A stretch of 64,000 nucleotides of DNA from G965247475 sp965247475 (GTDB taxonomy: Bacteria; Chloroflexota; UBA11872), in contig OZ252016.1 of assembly GCA_965247475.1 (NCBI GenBank), positions 2,542,001 through 2,606,000 on the forward strand. The letters are read 5' to 3'. The position numbers were made by a program, and so were the translations under genes. A model generated the notes under the pieces. It searched no databases, was not told where the DNA came from, and saw only the letters and a program-made list of their open reading frames with translations. Positions 43,562 through 52,586 of the stretch are shown here, piece by piece. Within the stretch, counting starts at the first letter, position 1; each line of letters starts with the position of its first letter.

Positions 43562-44754
43562 GGAGACCTTTGCATAACCTCGGTGGCTCGCCACAATCGG
43601 CCCGGAGGGCAGCGCTGAGGGAAGGGTAGCCATGCACCGCACCGTGAGTGGGGGGGTCGTTCGTGGAGGCGCTACTGCCGGAGCGGCTGGGGCGGAACGC
43701 GAAGCTGGAGCGGCTGGACGCGATGGTTGACTGGACGCCGTTGGCGGAGGTGGTCGCGGGCATCCACGCCGCGCCCGCCGGCCGTCCCAGCTACCCGCCG
43801 CTGGTGATGGTGAACGTGCTAGTGCTGCAGCAGTGGTACGGGGCCTCCGACGAGGCGATGGAGGAAGCCCGGTGGGACCGGGTCTCGTTCAAGCGGTTCG
43901 TGGGGCTGGGGCTGGAGGACGACGCGCCGGACCACTCGACGATCAGCCGCTTTCGGACGGCCGTGACGGAGCGCGGGCTGGCCGGGCGGCTGTTGCAGGC
44001 GGTGAACCGCCAGTGGGAGGCGCGCCGGTTGCTGGTGAAGCAGGGCACGCTGATCGACGCGACGCTCGTAGCGGCGCAGGCGCGGCGGCCGTCGATGCGG
44101 GAGCGGCCGGGGGCCCGGAGCGCGACCGACCCGGAGGCTGGATGGACGCGCACAGGAGGCCGAGCGCACTTCGGCTACAAGGCGCACCTCGGGGTGGATG
44201 CGGGGTCCGGGCTGATCCGAGCGGCGGTGCTGACGCCCGCCAACGTGAACGAGACGGAGGTGGCGGACAGGTTGGTGAGCGGCGATGAGGCGGCGGTCTA
44301 TGCCGACAAGGCCTACGAGTCGAAGGCCCGCCGGCAGCGGCTGCGGGCGCAGGGCATCAACGACCGGATCATGCACCGCTCGCACAAGCACCAGGCGCAA
44401 CTGCCGTACTGGCAGCGGCGCCGGAACGCGCTGATCGCCCGCGCGCGGGCACCGGTGGAGCGGGTGTTTGGGACGCTGAAGCGATCCTACGGCTATCGGC
44501 GCGTGCGCTACCTGGGGCTGGAGCGCAACGCCACGGAGTTCTTCTTCAAATGCCTGGCCTACAACCTGCGCCGGGCGGACCGGTTGCTGGCCGCCGCGCC
44601 CGCGTGTCCCTAGGAGGCCTGCGCCCTCGGCCGGGCCATGACCGGCGCGCGGCGGGGCCGGGGGCGGCTGAGCAGCCAGAACCACCCGTCCGGTCGCTTC
44701 CCCGGTGGACGGCCCCCCTCAAGGCCGGCTAGGGCGCATTACGCAAAGGTCTCC
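43562..44754. mobile_element. IS5-family insertion sequence
   Basis: About 1.19 kb. Terminal inverted repeats GGAGACCTTTGCATAA (43562-43577) and, inverted, GGAGACCTTTGCGTAA (44754-44739), one mismatch in 16. One transposase gene fills the interior. Outside each end the sequence stays loosely inverted (GTCCCTCTCC on the left, GGAGAGGGGAC on the right), so the real ends may be further out or the target was a palindrome. I see no certain target duplication. Confidence 0.8.
43648..44613 (+). CDS. IS5-family transposase
   Basis: 321 aa. N-terminal DUF772-type domain (SYPPLVMVNVLVLQQWYGAS; HSTISRFRTAVTERGL) then DDE catalytic core: first Asp in LIDATLV, second in AVYADKAYES, Glu in APVERVFGTLKRSYGYRRVRYLGL. 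Frame is intact from GTG (a second GTG five codons on is possible), so the element may be active. It lies between the ArnC-like gene and the giant-protein operon. Confidence 0.92.
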   Translation: MGGSFVEALLPERLGRNAKLERLDAMVDWTPLAEVVAGIHAAPAGRPSYPPLVMVNVLVLQQWYGASDEAMEEARWDRVSFKRFVGLGLEDDAPDHSTISRFRTAVTERGLAGRLLQAVNRQWEARRLLVKQGTLIDATLVAAQARRPSMRERPGARSATDPEAGWTRTGGRAHFGYKAHLGVDAGSGLIRAAVLTPANVNETEVADRLVSGDEAAVYADKAYESKARRQRLRAQGINDRIMHRSHKHQAQLPYWQRRRNALIARARAPVERVFGTLKRSYGYRRVRYLGLERNATEFFFKCLAYNLRRADRLLAAAPACP

Positions 44755-44812
44755 TCGATGGAGAGGGGACCTGGCGCGTGCAGCCGTCGCTACGTTTCGG
44801 GACGAGGACAGA

Positions 44813-47800
44813 CTAGCGGCCGCGGCGTCGCAGCGTGGCTAGGGCCAGCAGGGCCAGGGCCGCGGCGGCGGCCGAACCGGCCACGGCGGCCACAAACAGG
44901 CGCTGCGGCCCGAATGCCACGTCGATCTCGAACGCGCCGGTCCGGTCCACCAGGTACGCGTTGGCATACGTATCCACCTTGACGTGCGGGAGCGCGTGGC
45001 CGTCGACGCTCGCCTGCCATCCCTCGTGATAGGACTCGTTGAATACGAGCACGAACGGGGCTGAGGTGCGCGCGCTCAAGCGATAGCCGGTAGGCGCGCT
45101 GTCGAGGACTTCGACCGTCGCGTCGCCAGACCGCTCGCGTGGGGCTTCGCCGTGGACCACCAGCACGTAGTGCTCCTGGCCCTGCTGCTGGAGCGTCACG
45201 CTCGAGCCGGGTCGAAGCGGCACCGTGCCCGTGTACCGGCCGCTGCCGGGAGGGGCTTCCCGCAAGAGCCGCGGCTGGCCGTCGACGCGAACGGGGAGCC
45301 GCGAGGGCGGCGCGGCCCGCCCGCCGGCCGGATCGAGCGGATCCATGAGCGCCACGATCTCGTAGTCGCCCGACGCCGGCACGCGCGGGGACCACGCGAA
45401 CGTTGACCGTGAGAGGCTCGGATGTTCCGCGATCGCGAACGACACGTGCTCGCCGTTGCGGGGATCGGGTGGGAACGGCGTGTAGAACGAGATCACATTG
45501 CGGCCCGGCGCGAGCCGGACGTCTCGGACCCGGATCTCAGTCGGAGCGTCGGCCTCAACCGACTCCAGTAGCAGCAGCTCGTCGTTGACGTAGACGTAGA
45601 AGTCGCGCGCACGCGCGTGCGAGAGGACCCGCAGGCGCAATTCCGCGCCGGCCGGATTCGGACTATCGTTCGCGGCCACGTAGTGCTCGCCGCGCGGCGT
45701 CCGGAACCAGCGCCAGACGCCGCCGTCGGGCAGGCGCTCTTGCGGGCCCCAGTCCTCGTCCCGGCCGACGGTGAGGGTGAAGGCGTCTGTCGCCACCGCC
45801 GCCGCGTCCGCAAGCGTCCGCGTGTCCAAGAGTCGGACTGTCGGCGCGACGCCACCAACGCGAATGCGGGCGGCTTCCGACCCCGCCGCACCGTCCACGA
45901 CCAGCGGAAGTCGATCGAACCAGCCGGAACCCAGGATGCGGGCCGCGAGGCGCGCGTCGAGACCGGCGACGGCGACCACGTCGGACGCCGCCCAGAAGCG
46001 GGGCCGTGGATCGGCGACGCGGTAGATGTCCCACGCGCCGAACGTGGTCGCGGGCTCGATGCCGCCGCGCGCGGCCAGAATCGCGGCCACGCGTTCGGGC
46101 GAGTCGTCCTCCCGGAAGTTCAGGCCCTTGTAGAAATCGAATCGGACGTCGCGCTCGTGCTGGACCCAGCCCACGCCCAGGCGCGCGAGCGTGGCCGCTA
46201 CCGTGCCGGAGCGCTCATCCAACAGGTCGGCGTCGAGCTGCTCGGTCAGCGGGCCGCTGGGATCGGGCGCGCCCTGTGAGACTTTCAGCGAATCGGGCAT
46301 GTGCTTGAAGAGCACCGGCCGCTGGGTGCGCCATTGCAGGATGGATCCGAATCCGGCGTAGCCCCACTCGTAGAGCCATGGCGCGTCGCCGGGGATGGTC
46401 AGCACGCGGCCAGGTCCGGGCTGGCCGTCGAACCATGCGCCGGCCAAGTTCACGTAGTCGGGAATGTGGGCGTGGTTCGGGTTGAGGAACGTTCGCTCGT
46501 CGGCCGTGGCGAACCCCTGCCCGAGCGTGAACGGGTAGGCATACACGGGGCCGACCGCGACCGACACGGCCAGGGCCAGCACGGCCGAGGCGCGAGCTCT
46601 GTGGCCCCGGCCGAGCCGACGCGCATGGGCGAGCACTCGCGCGGCCGCACCCGCGACCACGGGCGCCGCCAACCCCAGCAGCACCGCGTAGCCGAGCACG
46701 GTCCAGAGCGTGAACTTGAACCAAGGACTGCGGACGATCCAGGCCCCTGGCAGGTTCTCGAATACCCAACCATAGGCGCCGCCCCAGGGCGCATTCAGGC
46801 CCGTGCTCAGGATCAAGCCGAGCAGCGCGAGCGTGACGAACGGCGCCTTGGACGTCCCACGGCCGCGCAACGCGCCGACCGCGACGAGGGCCGTCAGCGC
46901 GTAGCCAAGCGCGACGAAGACCGGGCTCTCGACGAGAGTCGCCGAGAACGCGCGATAGGGCTCAACGTAGCTCTGGTAGAAGGTCCAATCGCCCAGGATC
47001 CGCACCGCGTTGGTCAGCGGGGTGGCGTGGCTCTGCCCTTCGAGGAAGTGGACGCTCGTCCGCCGGAACGTCGCGATGTCGTCGGCGGCCAGCGCGCGCG
47101 AGATGCCGCCCGCCATGGGCGTGATCCAGAACGCGTTCACGACCGCCCAGGCCGCCGCCGTCGCCGCGCCCGCCGCGGCGACTCGCGCGGCCCTGCGTAG
47201 ATCGCGGCGCGCGGCGAAGCCGATCGCGACCGTGATGAAGACGATCGGCAGCACGGCCGCGATTGCGAGCATCTCGCTGATGTTGTTGCCCATCGGCGCG
47301 GCGGCCAGCGAGACGAGCGCGGTGGCCAGCACCGCCCGGCGGTATCCGGCGTCCGCCTGGAAGGTCCGGAGCCAGATTCCCAGCGCGAAGGGCAGGATCG
47401 CGACACCCGCGATCAGCGGCTCCTTGTAGCCCATCCAGTTGGACAGCAGCCACAGGTTGAACATGTAGAAGAGCACGGCGCTCAGGCGTGCCACCCGCGC
47501 GTATGGACCGCGGGCGACGGCGCGCATCAGCCAGTACATGCCGAGGCCGGGCAGCGTGAACCACACGACGAACTGCACGGCCTGGGCCACGAGGACGGAC
47601 GAGCCGAGCCCCTGCAGCGCCGCGGCGACGAAGAGGGTCGGGAACCGACCAGAATCGAGAATGCGCTCGGCGCCCGTCCCGAGCTCGGCGTTCCAGGTGA
47701 ACCAGAAGAGCCCGAATTCGTGCCAATTCGGCGGCAGCATCAGATCCTCGACGCTCAGCGGCACGAACTCGCGGAACCAGAGCAAGGGGGTCAGCCCGAG

Positions 47801-47926
47801 AACCACGATGAGCGCGATGTCCTGGACGGTTGGTCGTCGGGCGGCGGCGAGAACTCGCCGCCCGCTTTCCGTCCAGGTGAACCCGCGGAACCGCGACCGA
47901 CGCGCCGCCGCGACTAGCTCCGGCAC
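44813..47926 (-). CDS. Giant GT-C-like membrane protein with beta-domain tail (G2)
   Basis: 1037 aa from GTG. About 12 helices in the first ~480 residues. Loop 1 has VPLSVEDLMLPP then WNAELGTGAER; the loop between later helices has PGAWIVRSPWFKFTLWTVLGYA. The outside part (480-1000) contains several beta domains and ends FVLVFNESYHEGWQASVDG, one helix (AVAGSAAAAALALLALATL) and RRRGR. Similar in layout to AftD/YfhO-like transferases. The start is in the same frame as the upstream gene, separated by a single TAG codon and one CGC codon, so it is translationally linked to G3. Confidence 0.8.
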   Translation of the reverse strand: MPELVAAARRSRFRGFTWTESGRRVLAAARRPTVQDIALIVVLGLTPLLWFREFVPLSVEDLMLPPNWHEFGLFWFTWNAELGTGAERILDSGRFPTLFVAAALQGLGSSVLVAQAVQFVVWFTLPGLGMYWLMRAVARGPYARVARLSAVLFYMFNLWLLSNWMGYKEPLIAGVAILPFALGIWLRTFQADAGYRRAVLATALVSLAAAPMGNNISEMLAIAAVLPIVFITVAIGFAARRDLRRAARVAAAGAATAAAWAVVNAFWITPMAGGISRALAADDIATFRRTSVHFLEGQSHATPLTNAVRILGDWTFYQSYVEPYRAFSATLVESPVFVALGYALTALVAVGALRGRGTSKAPFVTLALLGLILSTGLNAPWGGAYGWVFENLPGAWIVRSPWFKFTLWTVLGYAVLLGLAAPVVAGAAARVLAHARRLGRGHRARASAVLALAVSVAVGPVYAYPFTLGQGFATADERTFLNPNHAHIPDYVNLAGAWFDGQPGPGRVLTIPGDAPWLYEWGYAGFGSILQWRTQRPVLFKHMPDSLKVSQGAPDPSGPLTEQLDADLLDERSGTVAATLARLGVGWVQHERDVRFDFYKGLNFREDDSPERVAAILAARGGIEPATTFGAWDIYRVADPRPRFWAASDVVAVAGLDARLAARILGSGWFDRLPLVVDGAAGSEAARIRVGGVAPTVRLLDTRTLADAAAVATDAFTLTVGRDEDWGPQERLPDGGVWRWFRTPRGEHYVAANDSPNPAGAELRLRVLSHARARDFYVYVNDELLLLESVEADAPTEIRVRDVRLAPGRNVISFYTPFPPDPRNGEHVSFAIAEHPSLSRSTFAWSPRVPASGDYEIVALMDPLDPAGGRAAPPSRLPVRVDGQPRLLREAPPGSGRYTGTVPLRPGSSVTLQQQGQEHYVLVVHGEAPRERSGDATVEVLDSAPTGYRLSARTSAPFVLVFNESYHEGWQASVDGHALPHVKVDTYANAYLVDRTGAFEIDVAFGPQRLFVAAVAGSAAAAALALLALATLRRRGR

Positions 47927-47929
47927 GCG

Positions 47930-50900
47930 CTACGCCGCCGACGAACGACGAACGACGAACGACGAACGACGAACGACGAACGACGAACGACGAGCACGGG
48001 CACGCCGCCAGATCGCGGGACCAATCGCGACGGCGCCGATCACCGCGAGCGACGCAAGGCTGATGGCCGCGCCCGAGACGAAGGCCGACTGCGGGCCGAA
48101 TCGCAACGTGACCTCGTAGCTCCCGGGACCCGGGAGCTCGTACCCGTTGGCGAACCCGTTCACCGTATGGTGCGGAAGCTCGCGCCCCTCGACCGTGGCC
48201 GTCCAGCGCGGATCAAACGATTCGCCGAAGACCAGCATGGCGGGACCGTCGGTGACGACGCTGGCCGTCAACGAGGTTGGCGATCGCTCGAGGACCTCGA
48301 CGGGTCGCTCCGAGCTTGCCGCGGAACCTACGGTCAGCGGCGACAGCCGGAACGCGTATTGCTCAGAGCCCTGCTGATCCAGCTCAACGCGGTGCAAACC
48401 GGCATCCAGGTCGACGACGGTCGAGAAGGTGGGCTCACCGAGTCGGTCGCCTGCCTCGAGCTCGACGATGCGAGAGTCGAGAGCGATGGATCCGACCGTG
48501 ACGCTCGCCTCACGCCCGTACGGTCGAACCTCGAGTTGGTATGCGCCCGCAAACGGCACCTGGATGCTGGTCAAGAACCGTACACGCCCTGCGTGCACCG
48601 AACCCTCGCGAACGCCAAAGGTGAGATGCCGATCGCCAACTGGGGTCCCCGGGAAGGGTGTGTACAGGCGCAGCTTGTTGGCGCCGGGCTGTAGCTCCAC
48701 CGCTTGAAGCAAGACCTCCGTGGGCCGTCCGGCGGGGATGCTGCGGACCTCCAGCTGCTCGTCATTCAGGAAGACGTACAGGTCGCGCGCGGCGTCGTAC
48801 GAGCGAACGGTCAGCAACACGTTTGTCCGGACGAGGGTGGTACCGGCGTTTGTGATCGCGAACGCGTCGGGAGCGTTGGCCGTCTCCATCCAGCGCCATT
48901 GGGCGCCATCGTCGAGCGTCTCGGGGTCCGAGAATGGCTGGCCGCGCGTGATCGTGACAGGCAACTGGTCGGCCGGGAGCGAGTTGATCGTTGCGCCTTG
49001 CTCGGTGGTCGCGACCAGGACCACGGGCACGCGCCCCGACGCCAGCCGCTGCTCGATCGCTCGCCGGCGCGCCGATACGATGCTCTTGGGGACGATCGCG
49101 ATCTCGGACAGGACGGCCGCATCCAGCGCGCCCTCCAGGACGTGCTGGCCGGCGAGGAGATCCTGCGCGCCGAGGTCGATCCAGAACGGCGCGCCCGCCA
49201 GACTGGGCCGTTCCAAGTCCAGCGGCTCGCCGTCCAGCGTCAGCGTGCCGGAAGGAAACACCCCATGATCACGAGACCGGAGCAGCAGCGCGTAGCGATC
49301 CGAGGACGGGACCGTGAGAGCGACGGGCCTGCCGGGGGCGGGGAGCGGGTGCCTGAACACGGTGGGCAGCGTGTCCATCGCAAGCTCAAGCGCGCCGCTG
49401 TTGAAGAGCACCACACCGGCGAGCGATTCCATCGCCAGGGCGGCCTCCAGCGCGTCGGGTCGCTCCTGTTCGGAGAATATCAGCGACGGTTGATCGAGCA
49501 GCGTTGACCCGACGAGCGGCGGCAGCGCGTCAAGTCCGCCGCTCACGATCCAAGTTCGAGGCGCCACGAAGACGCGCGGCAGAGACGCCCGGGCGGCGTA
49601 CACGTCCCAGGGGCCAAACGATCGCACCGGAGTCACGCCGCGCTGCAGGGCCAGGCGCTCGCGAATCCACTCGGGACTGTCGGTATCGCCGGCATAGAGC
49701 CAGTACTTCACGTCCGTCGCGTGATTCAGATAGGCCACGCTCATGAGCTTGAAGATCTCGTCGGCGCGACGGGTGCTGACGCGGTAGATGGCACGGTAGG
49801 CAACCTCATTGAGGCCGGCATTCGCGGGCGCCACCAGCGAACCGAATACGGCGTTGAACGAGAACACCACGGGCGTGGTTCCGAGCTGCACCAAGGAGGG
49901 GAAGAATCCGTTGTAGCCCCAGTCGGTCGCCCACACGGTCGTCTCGGGCAGCATCGCCACGCGCAGGTCGTCCCCCTGGGCGTCGAACCACTCGGCGCTC
50001 GCTCGAGCCGCGGGCGGCACGCGGACATGATTGTGGGGGAGGAACTCGCGGGCCTCTTCGGGCAGGAACATGCGACCAGTCGTGAGGGGATAGGCGTACG
50101 CCAGATTCGCCCCGACGACCAGAAGTGGCACGGCCACGAGCGTTGCCCGTGCGATCCGACGCCCGATCGCTCGGATGGGCGGCGCGCGCGAGATCCAGGT
50201 GGCGAGCGCTCCGGCGCCCAGGCCCATCAGCACGCTGAATCCGAGCGCGGTTATGAGCGTGAACTTGAACCACGGGCTGCGGATGATCCAGAAGCCTGGG
50301 ATGTGGTCGACGAGCCACAGGTAGACGCCGTCCATGGGCTCGTGTGTGCCCATGCTCAGCAGCAGCCCGCCGACCGCCGCCGCGGTGAACAGGTGGCGGA
50401 TTCGAGGTCCAGGCGCGAGCGCCCCGACCAAGGCCAGGCCCGCGGCCACCCAGGCGAGCGCGCCCAGAGCGCCGTTGGTGCGGAACGTCTCGGCCCACGG
50501 ACGATACGGCTCCTGCCAGCCTTGGTACCAGGTCCAGGCGCCTTGAAGGCGGAGGACATTGGCGAAGGAGGTTTGGTTCGACACTCCCGTAAGCCATTGC
50601 GAGGCGAGCTCGGCCACCGCCGTGACCTCGGCGCCCCCGGTGCCGCGAATCTGCTCAACGAACGGCAAGATCCAGAAGGCATTCAGCGGCAGCGCGACGA
50701 CCAGCCCCAGCCCGAGGGTTGCGGCCATTCGACGTGCCAGCGCGGGTCGGCGCCACGCTCCGTGGAGCAGCCCGTAGCCAAGCACGAAGGCAGCGAGCGT
50801 GCCCAGGAAGACCAGCGTCATCGGCGGGTTCACGCCGACTGACGACGCCCAGAGCGCGACAGGCGCCAGCAGCAGAACAAACCGCCGCCGTGTGAGACGC

Positions 50901-51445
50901 CCGTCGAACGCGTGAATCAGCAGGGCCAGGAGTGCGGGCAGCGTGGCCTGCGCCGTCAGGACGGACATGTTGAATGAGAGCCACACGTTCTCCAGGTACA
51001 GATTGAACATGTAGAAGCTGGCCGCCACGATCGCGACGCCCTGACCGCGCAGCGTCCAGCCGTCCCGCCCGAGAATGGCGCGCACGAGCGCGTAGATCGC
51101 CAGCCCGGGGAGCGTGAAGAGCGCAACGCCCATCAGCCGTTGTGTCAGGGCCGCGCCGAGGCCGAGCCACTGAAGAAACGCCTCAGGCGCGAAGATCAGC
51201 AGCGTGGTATGGGCGACGTTGTAGTGGGTTCCGGTGTTGAGCAACGGATTCCAGGAATGCAAGGTCAGCGGAAGCTGGGTGGGGAGGCGCGGCAGCGCGC
51301 TGTCCTCGGTGAGAAACGCGATGTCCCACGGGGCCCAGAACAGCGGGGCCAGCCCCATCAGCACGATGAGCGTTGGCACCCATCCGCCGCGGCGCAGCCA
51401 GGCGCCGATGGCGCGTCTGTCCAGGGGCAGGCGTGCTAAGGCCAA
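47930..51445 (-). CDS. Giant GT-C-like membrane protein with beta-domain tail (G3)
   Basis: 1171 aa from a TTG that overlaps the stop of the upstream gene by 10 bases; the longer frame is antisense-like and rejected. First loop IAFLTEDSALPRLPTQL, then SWNPLLNTGTHYN; PGFWIIRSPWFKFTLITALGFS near residue 480; C-terminal AMLVFGESFDPRWTATVEG, NGFANGYELPGPGSYEVTLRF, one helix and an Arg-rich end. The final ~17 codons are made by a heptanucleotide repeat giving FVVRRSS units. Downstream G2 starts 3 bases after the stop. Probably a membrane glycosyltransferase acting outside the cell. Confidence 0.8.
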   Translation of the reverse strand: MALARLPLDRRAIGAWLRRGGWVPTLIVLMGLAPLFWAPWDIAFLTEDSALPRLPTQLPLTLHSWNPLLNTGTHYNVAHTTLLIFAPEAFLQWLGLGAALTQRLMGVALFTLPGLAIYALVRAILGRDGWTLRGQGVAIVAASFYMFNLYLENVWLSFNMSVLTAQATLPALLALLIHAFDGRLTRRRFVLLLAPVALWASSVGVNPPMTLVFLGTLAAFVLGYGLLHGAWRRPALARRMAATLGLGLVVALPLNAFWILPFVEQIRGTGGAEVTAVAELASQWLTGVSNQTSFANVLRLQGAWTWYQGWQEPYRPWAETFRTNGALGALAWVAAGLALVGALAPGPRIRHLFTAAAVGGLLLSMGTHEPMDGVYLWLVDHIPGFWIIRSPWFKFTLITALGFSVLMGLGAGALATWISRAPPIRAIGRRIARATLVAVPLLVVGANLAYAYPLTTGRMFLPEEAREFLPHNHVRVPPAARASAEWFDAQGDDLRVAMLPETTVWATDWGYNGFFPSLVQLGTTPVVFSFNAVFGSLVAPANAGLNEVAYRAIYRVSTRRADEIFKLMSVAYLNHATDVKYWLYAGDTDSPEWIRERLALQRGVTPVRSFGPWDVYAARASLPRVFVAPRTWIVSGGLDALPPLVGSTLLDQPSLIFSEQERPDALEAALAMESLAGVVLFNSGALELAMDTLPTVFRHPLPAPGRPVALTVPSSDRYALLLRSRDHGVFPSGTLTLDGEPLDLERPSLAGAPFWIDLGAQDLLAGQHVLEGALDAAVLSEIAIVPKSIVSARRRAIEQRLASGRVPVVLVATTEQGATINSLPADQLPVTITRGQPFSDPETLDDGAQWRWMETANAPDAFAITNAGTTLVRTNVLLTVRSYDAARDLYVFLNDEQLEVRSIPAGRPTEVLLQAVELQPGANKLRLYTPFPGTPVGDRHLTFGVREGSVHAGRVRFLTSIQVPFAGAYQLEVRPYGREASVTVGSIALDSRIVELEAGDRLGEPTFSTVVDLDAGLHRVELDQQGSEQYAFRLSPLTVGSAASSERPVEVLERSPTSLTASVVTDGPAMLVFGESFDPRWTATVEGRELPHHTVNGFANGYELPGPGSYEVTLRFGPQSAFVSGAAISLASLAVIGAVAIGPAIWRRARARRSSFVVRRSSFVVRRSSAA
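47941..47992. repeat. Heptanucleotide tandem repeat at the 3' end of G3
   Basis: ACGAACG occurs seven times head to tail (47941-47989) followed by a partial unit. Since seven is not a multiple of three, gain or loss of one unit shifts the G3 reading frame at its C-terminus and removes the TAG that separates it from G2. Repeats of this kind are prone to slipped-strand mispairing. Confidence 0.9.
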
Positions 51446-52578
51446 CGGCGCAGCTCGGCAAGCATTCCACCGACCAATCCGAAGACGAGGAGCAGCACCG
51501 CGGCCGCGCCCAAGGTTTGCGCGACGATCTCTTGGCGCCAGAGCGCCGGGCCGAGTGCGATCAGGAACACGACCAGCGACGAGGCGACGGCCGGCCGCGA
51601 CCACAGGCGCGGACGCCAGAGATCGGCGATTCGCGCGCCGGACGCGTGGGCGCGGGTCCACCACCACGCGCCCACGCGCAACGCGCCGGACGCGATGAGC
51701 GCGAGCCACGGGACCGCGAGGGCGGCGCTCCAATAGCTATCCAGGATCTCCGTCATGAAGTCACGCTGCGATCCGGGCGCGAACGTCGCGGCGCCAAGCG
51801 CCAGCGAGAGCGCCAATACGCCCGGGGACGCCAGCGCGGCGAGAACGCGCACCCGCGGTGACGGGCGTCGGCGACCGAGCTCGAACCACGTACTGAGCAG
51901 GAGCCACGCCGCCGCCATCGCGAGGGCGATCCCGGTCCCGAGGTAGGCGAGCGACACCGGCGCGTTCTCGGCGAGCAGCGCACGCAGCACTCCGATCGTG
52001 GACACGGTTACGAGGGGCGCGACGTTGGCTCGCGCGAAGTCCGGCGAGGGCGCGCCGTTCACGGCCAGGCCTCCGGTGGGCACGTTGGTTCGAGTCGTGG
52101 CGAAAACGATGGCCGCGCCATCACTCTCGGGCGCAATGCCAACTTCGAGCATGACCCTTCGAGACCCTTCACCCGCGATCGGGGCCAATATGCCCGTGGA
52201 GACGACTTGCCGCCCACGCTCGGTGACGACCGCGCGGGACTCCCGCAGGATGTCGTGCGCGCCGTCGGCTCGGCGCAGTCGGAGCACGAGTTCGATCGGG
52301 CGAGCGGGACCGAACTCGGGCTCGATCGCGACGGCGAACCCGCGCGCAACCCCAAGCGGCAGATCGACGATCTGGGTTACCGTCTGGCCCGCTCGCAACT
52401 TGAAGACCTCGCCGACCGATCGTGAGATCGGCCACAGCTCGAATGTGCGGTCGACCCGGACGAGCGCAAGCAGGGCCGCGGCGGCGAGCGTGCCCACGAG
52501 CAGGACGCCTGCGAGCGTCCCGACCAAACCAGGGGTGCGGACGCGGGCGTGGAAGCCGGGCGGAATGGTCGCGGCCAT
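51436..52578 (-). CDS. Membrane-anchored beta-domain protein (glycan-locus type 2)
   Basis: 380 aa. N-terminal helix (GTLAGVLLVGTLAAAALLALV), an outside beta-rich domain (about 50-170: KLRAGQTVTQIVDLPLGVA; EPEFGPARPIELVLRLRR), then about five C-terminal helices to VLLLVFGLVGGMLAELRRWP. No known family recalled. It lies between G4 (9 bp) and G3 (overlapping) in one operon, so it probably works with these giants. Same outline as the proteins at 20404 and 61916. Confidence 0.65.
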   Translation of the reverse strand: MAATIPPGFHARVRTPGLVGTLAGVLLVGTLAAAALLALVRVDRTFELWPISRSVGEVFKLRAGQTVTQIVDLPLGVARGFAVAIEPEFGPARPIELVLRLRRADGAHDILRESRAVVTERGRQVVSTGILAPIAGEGSRRVMLEVGIAPESDGAAIVFATTRTNVPTGGLAVNGAPSPDFARANVAPLVTVSTIGVLRALLAENAPVSLAYLGTGIALAMAAAWLLLSTWFELGRRRPSPRVRVLAALASPGVLALSLALGAATFAPGSQRDFMTEILDSYWSAALAVPWLALIASGALRVGAWWWTRAHASGARIADLWRPRLWSRPAVASSLVVFLIALGPALWRQEIVAQTLGAAAVLLLVFGLVGGMLAELRRWP

Positions 52579-52586
52579 GACGGCGC

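Noticed and set aside
47941..47992. CRISPR-like array
   Set aside because: Units are seven bases without spacers, so it is a simple tandem repeat.
47538..48119. Plus-strand frame with TTNDERR repeats
   Set aside because: It is the reverse reading of the heptanucleotide repeat and of G3/G2; no independent support.
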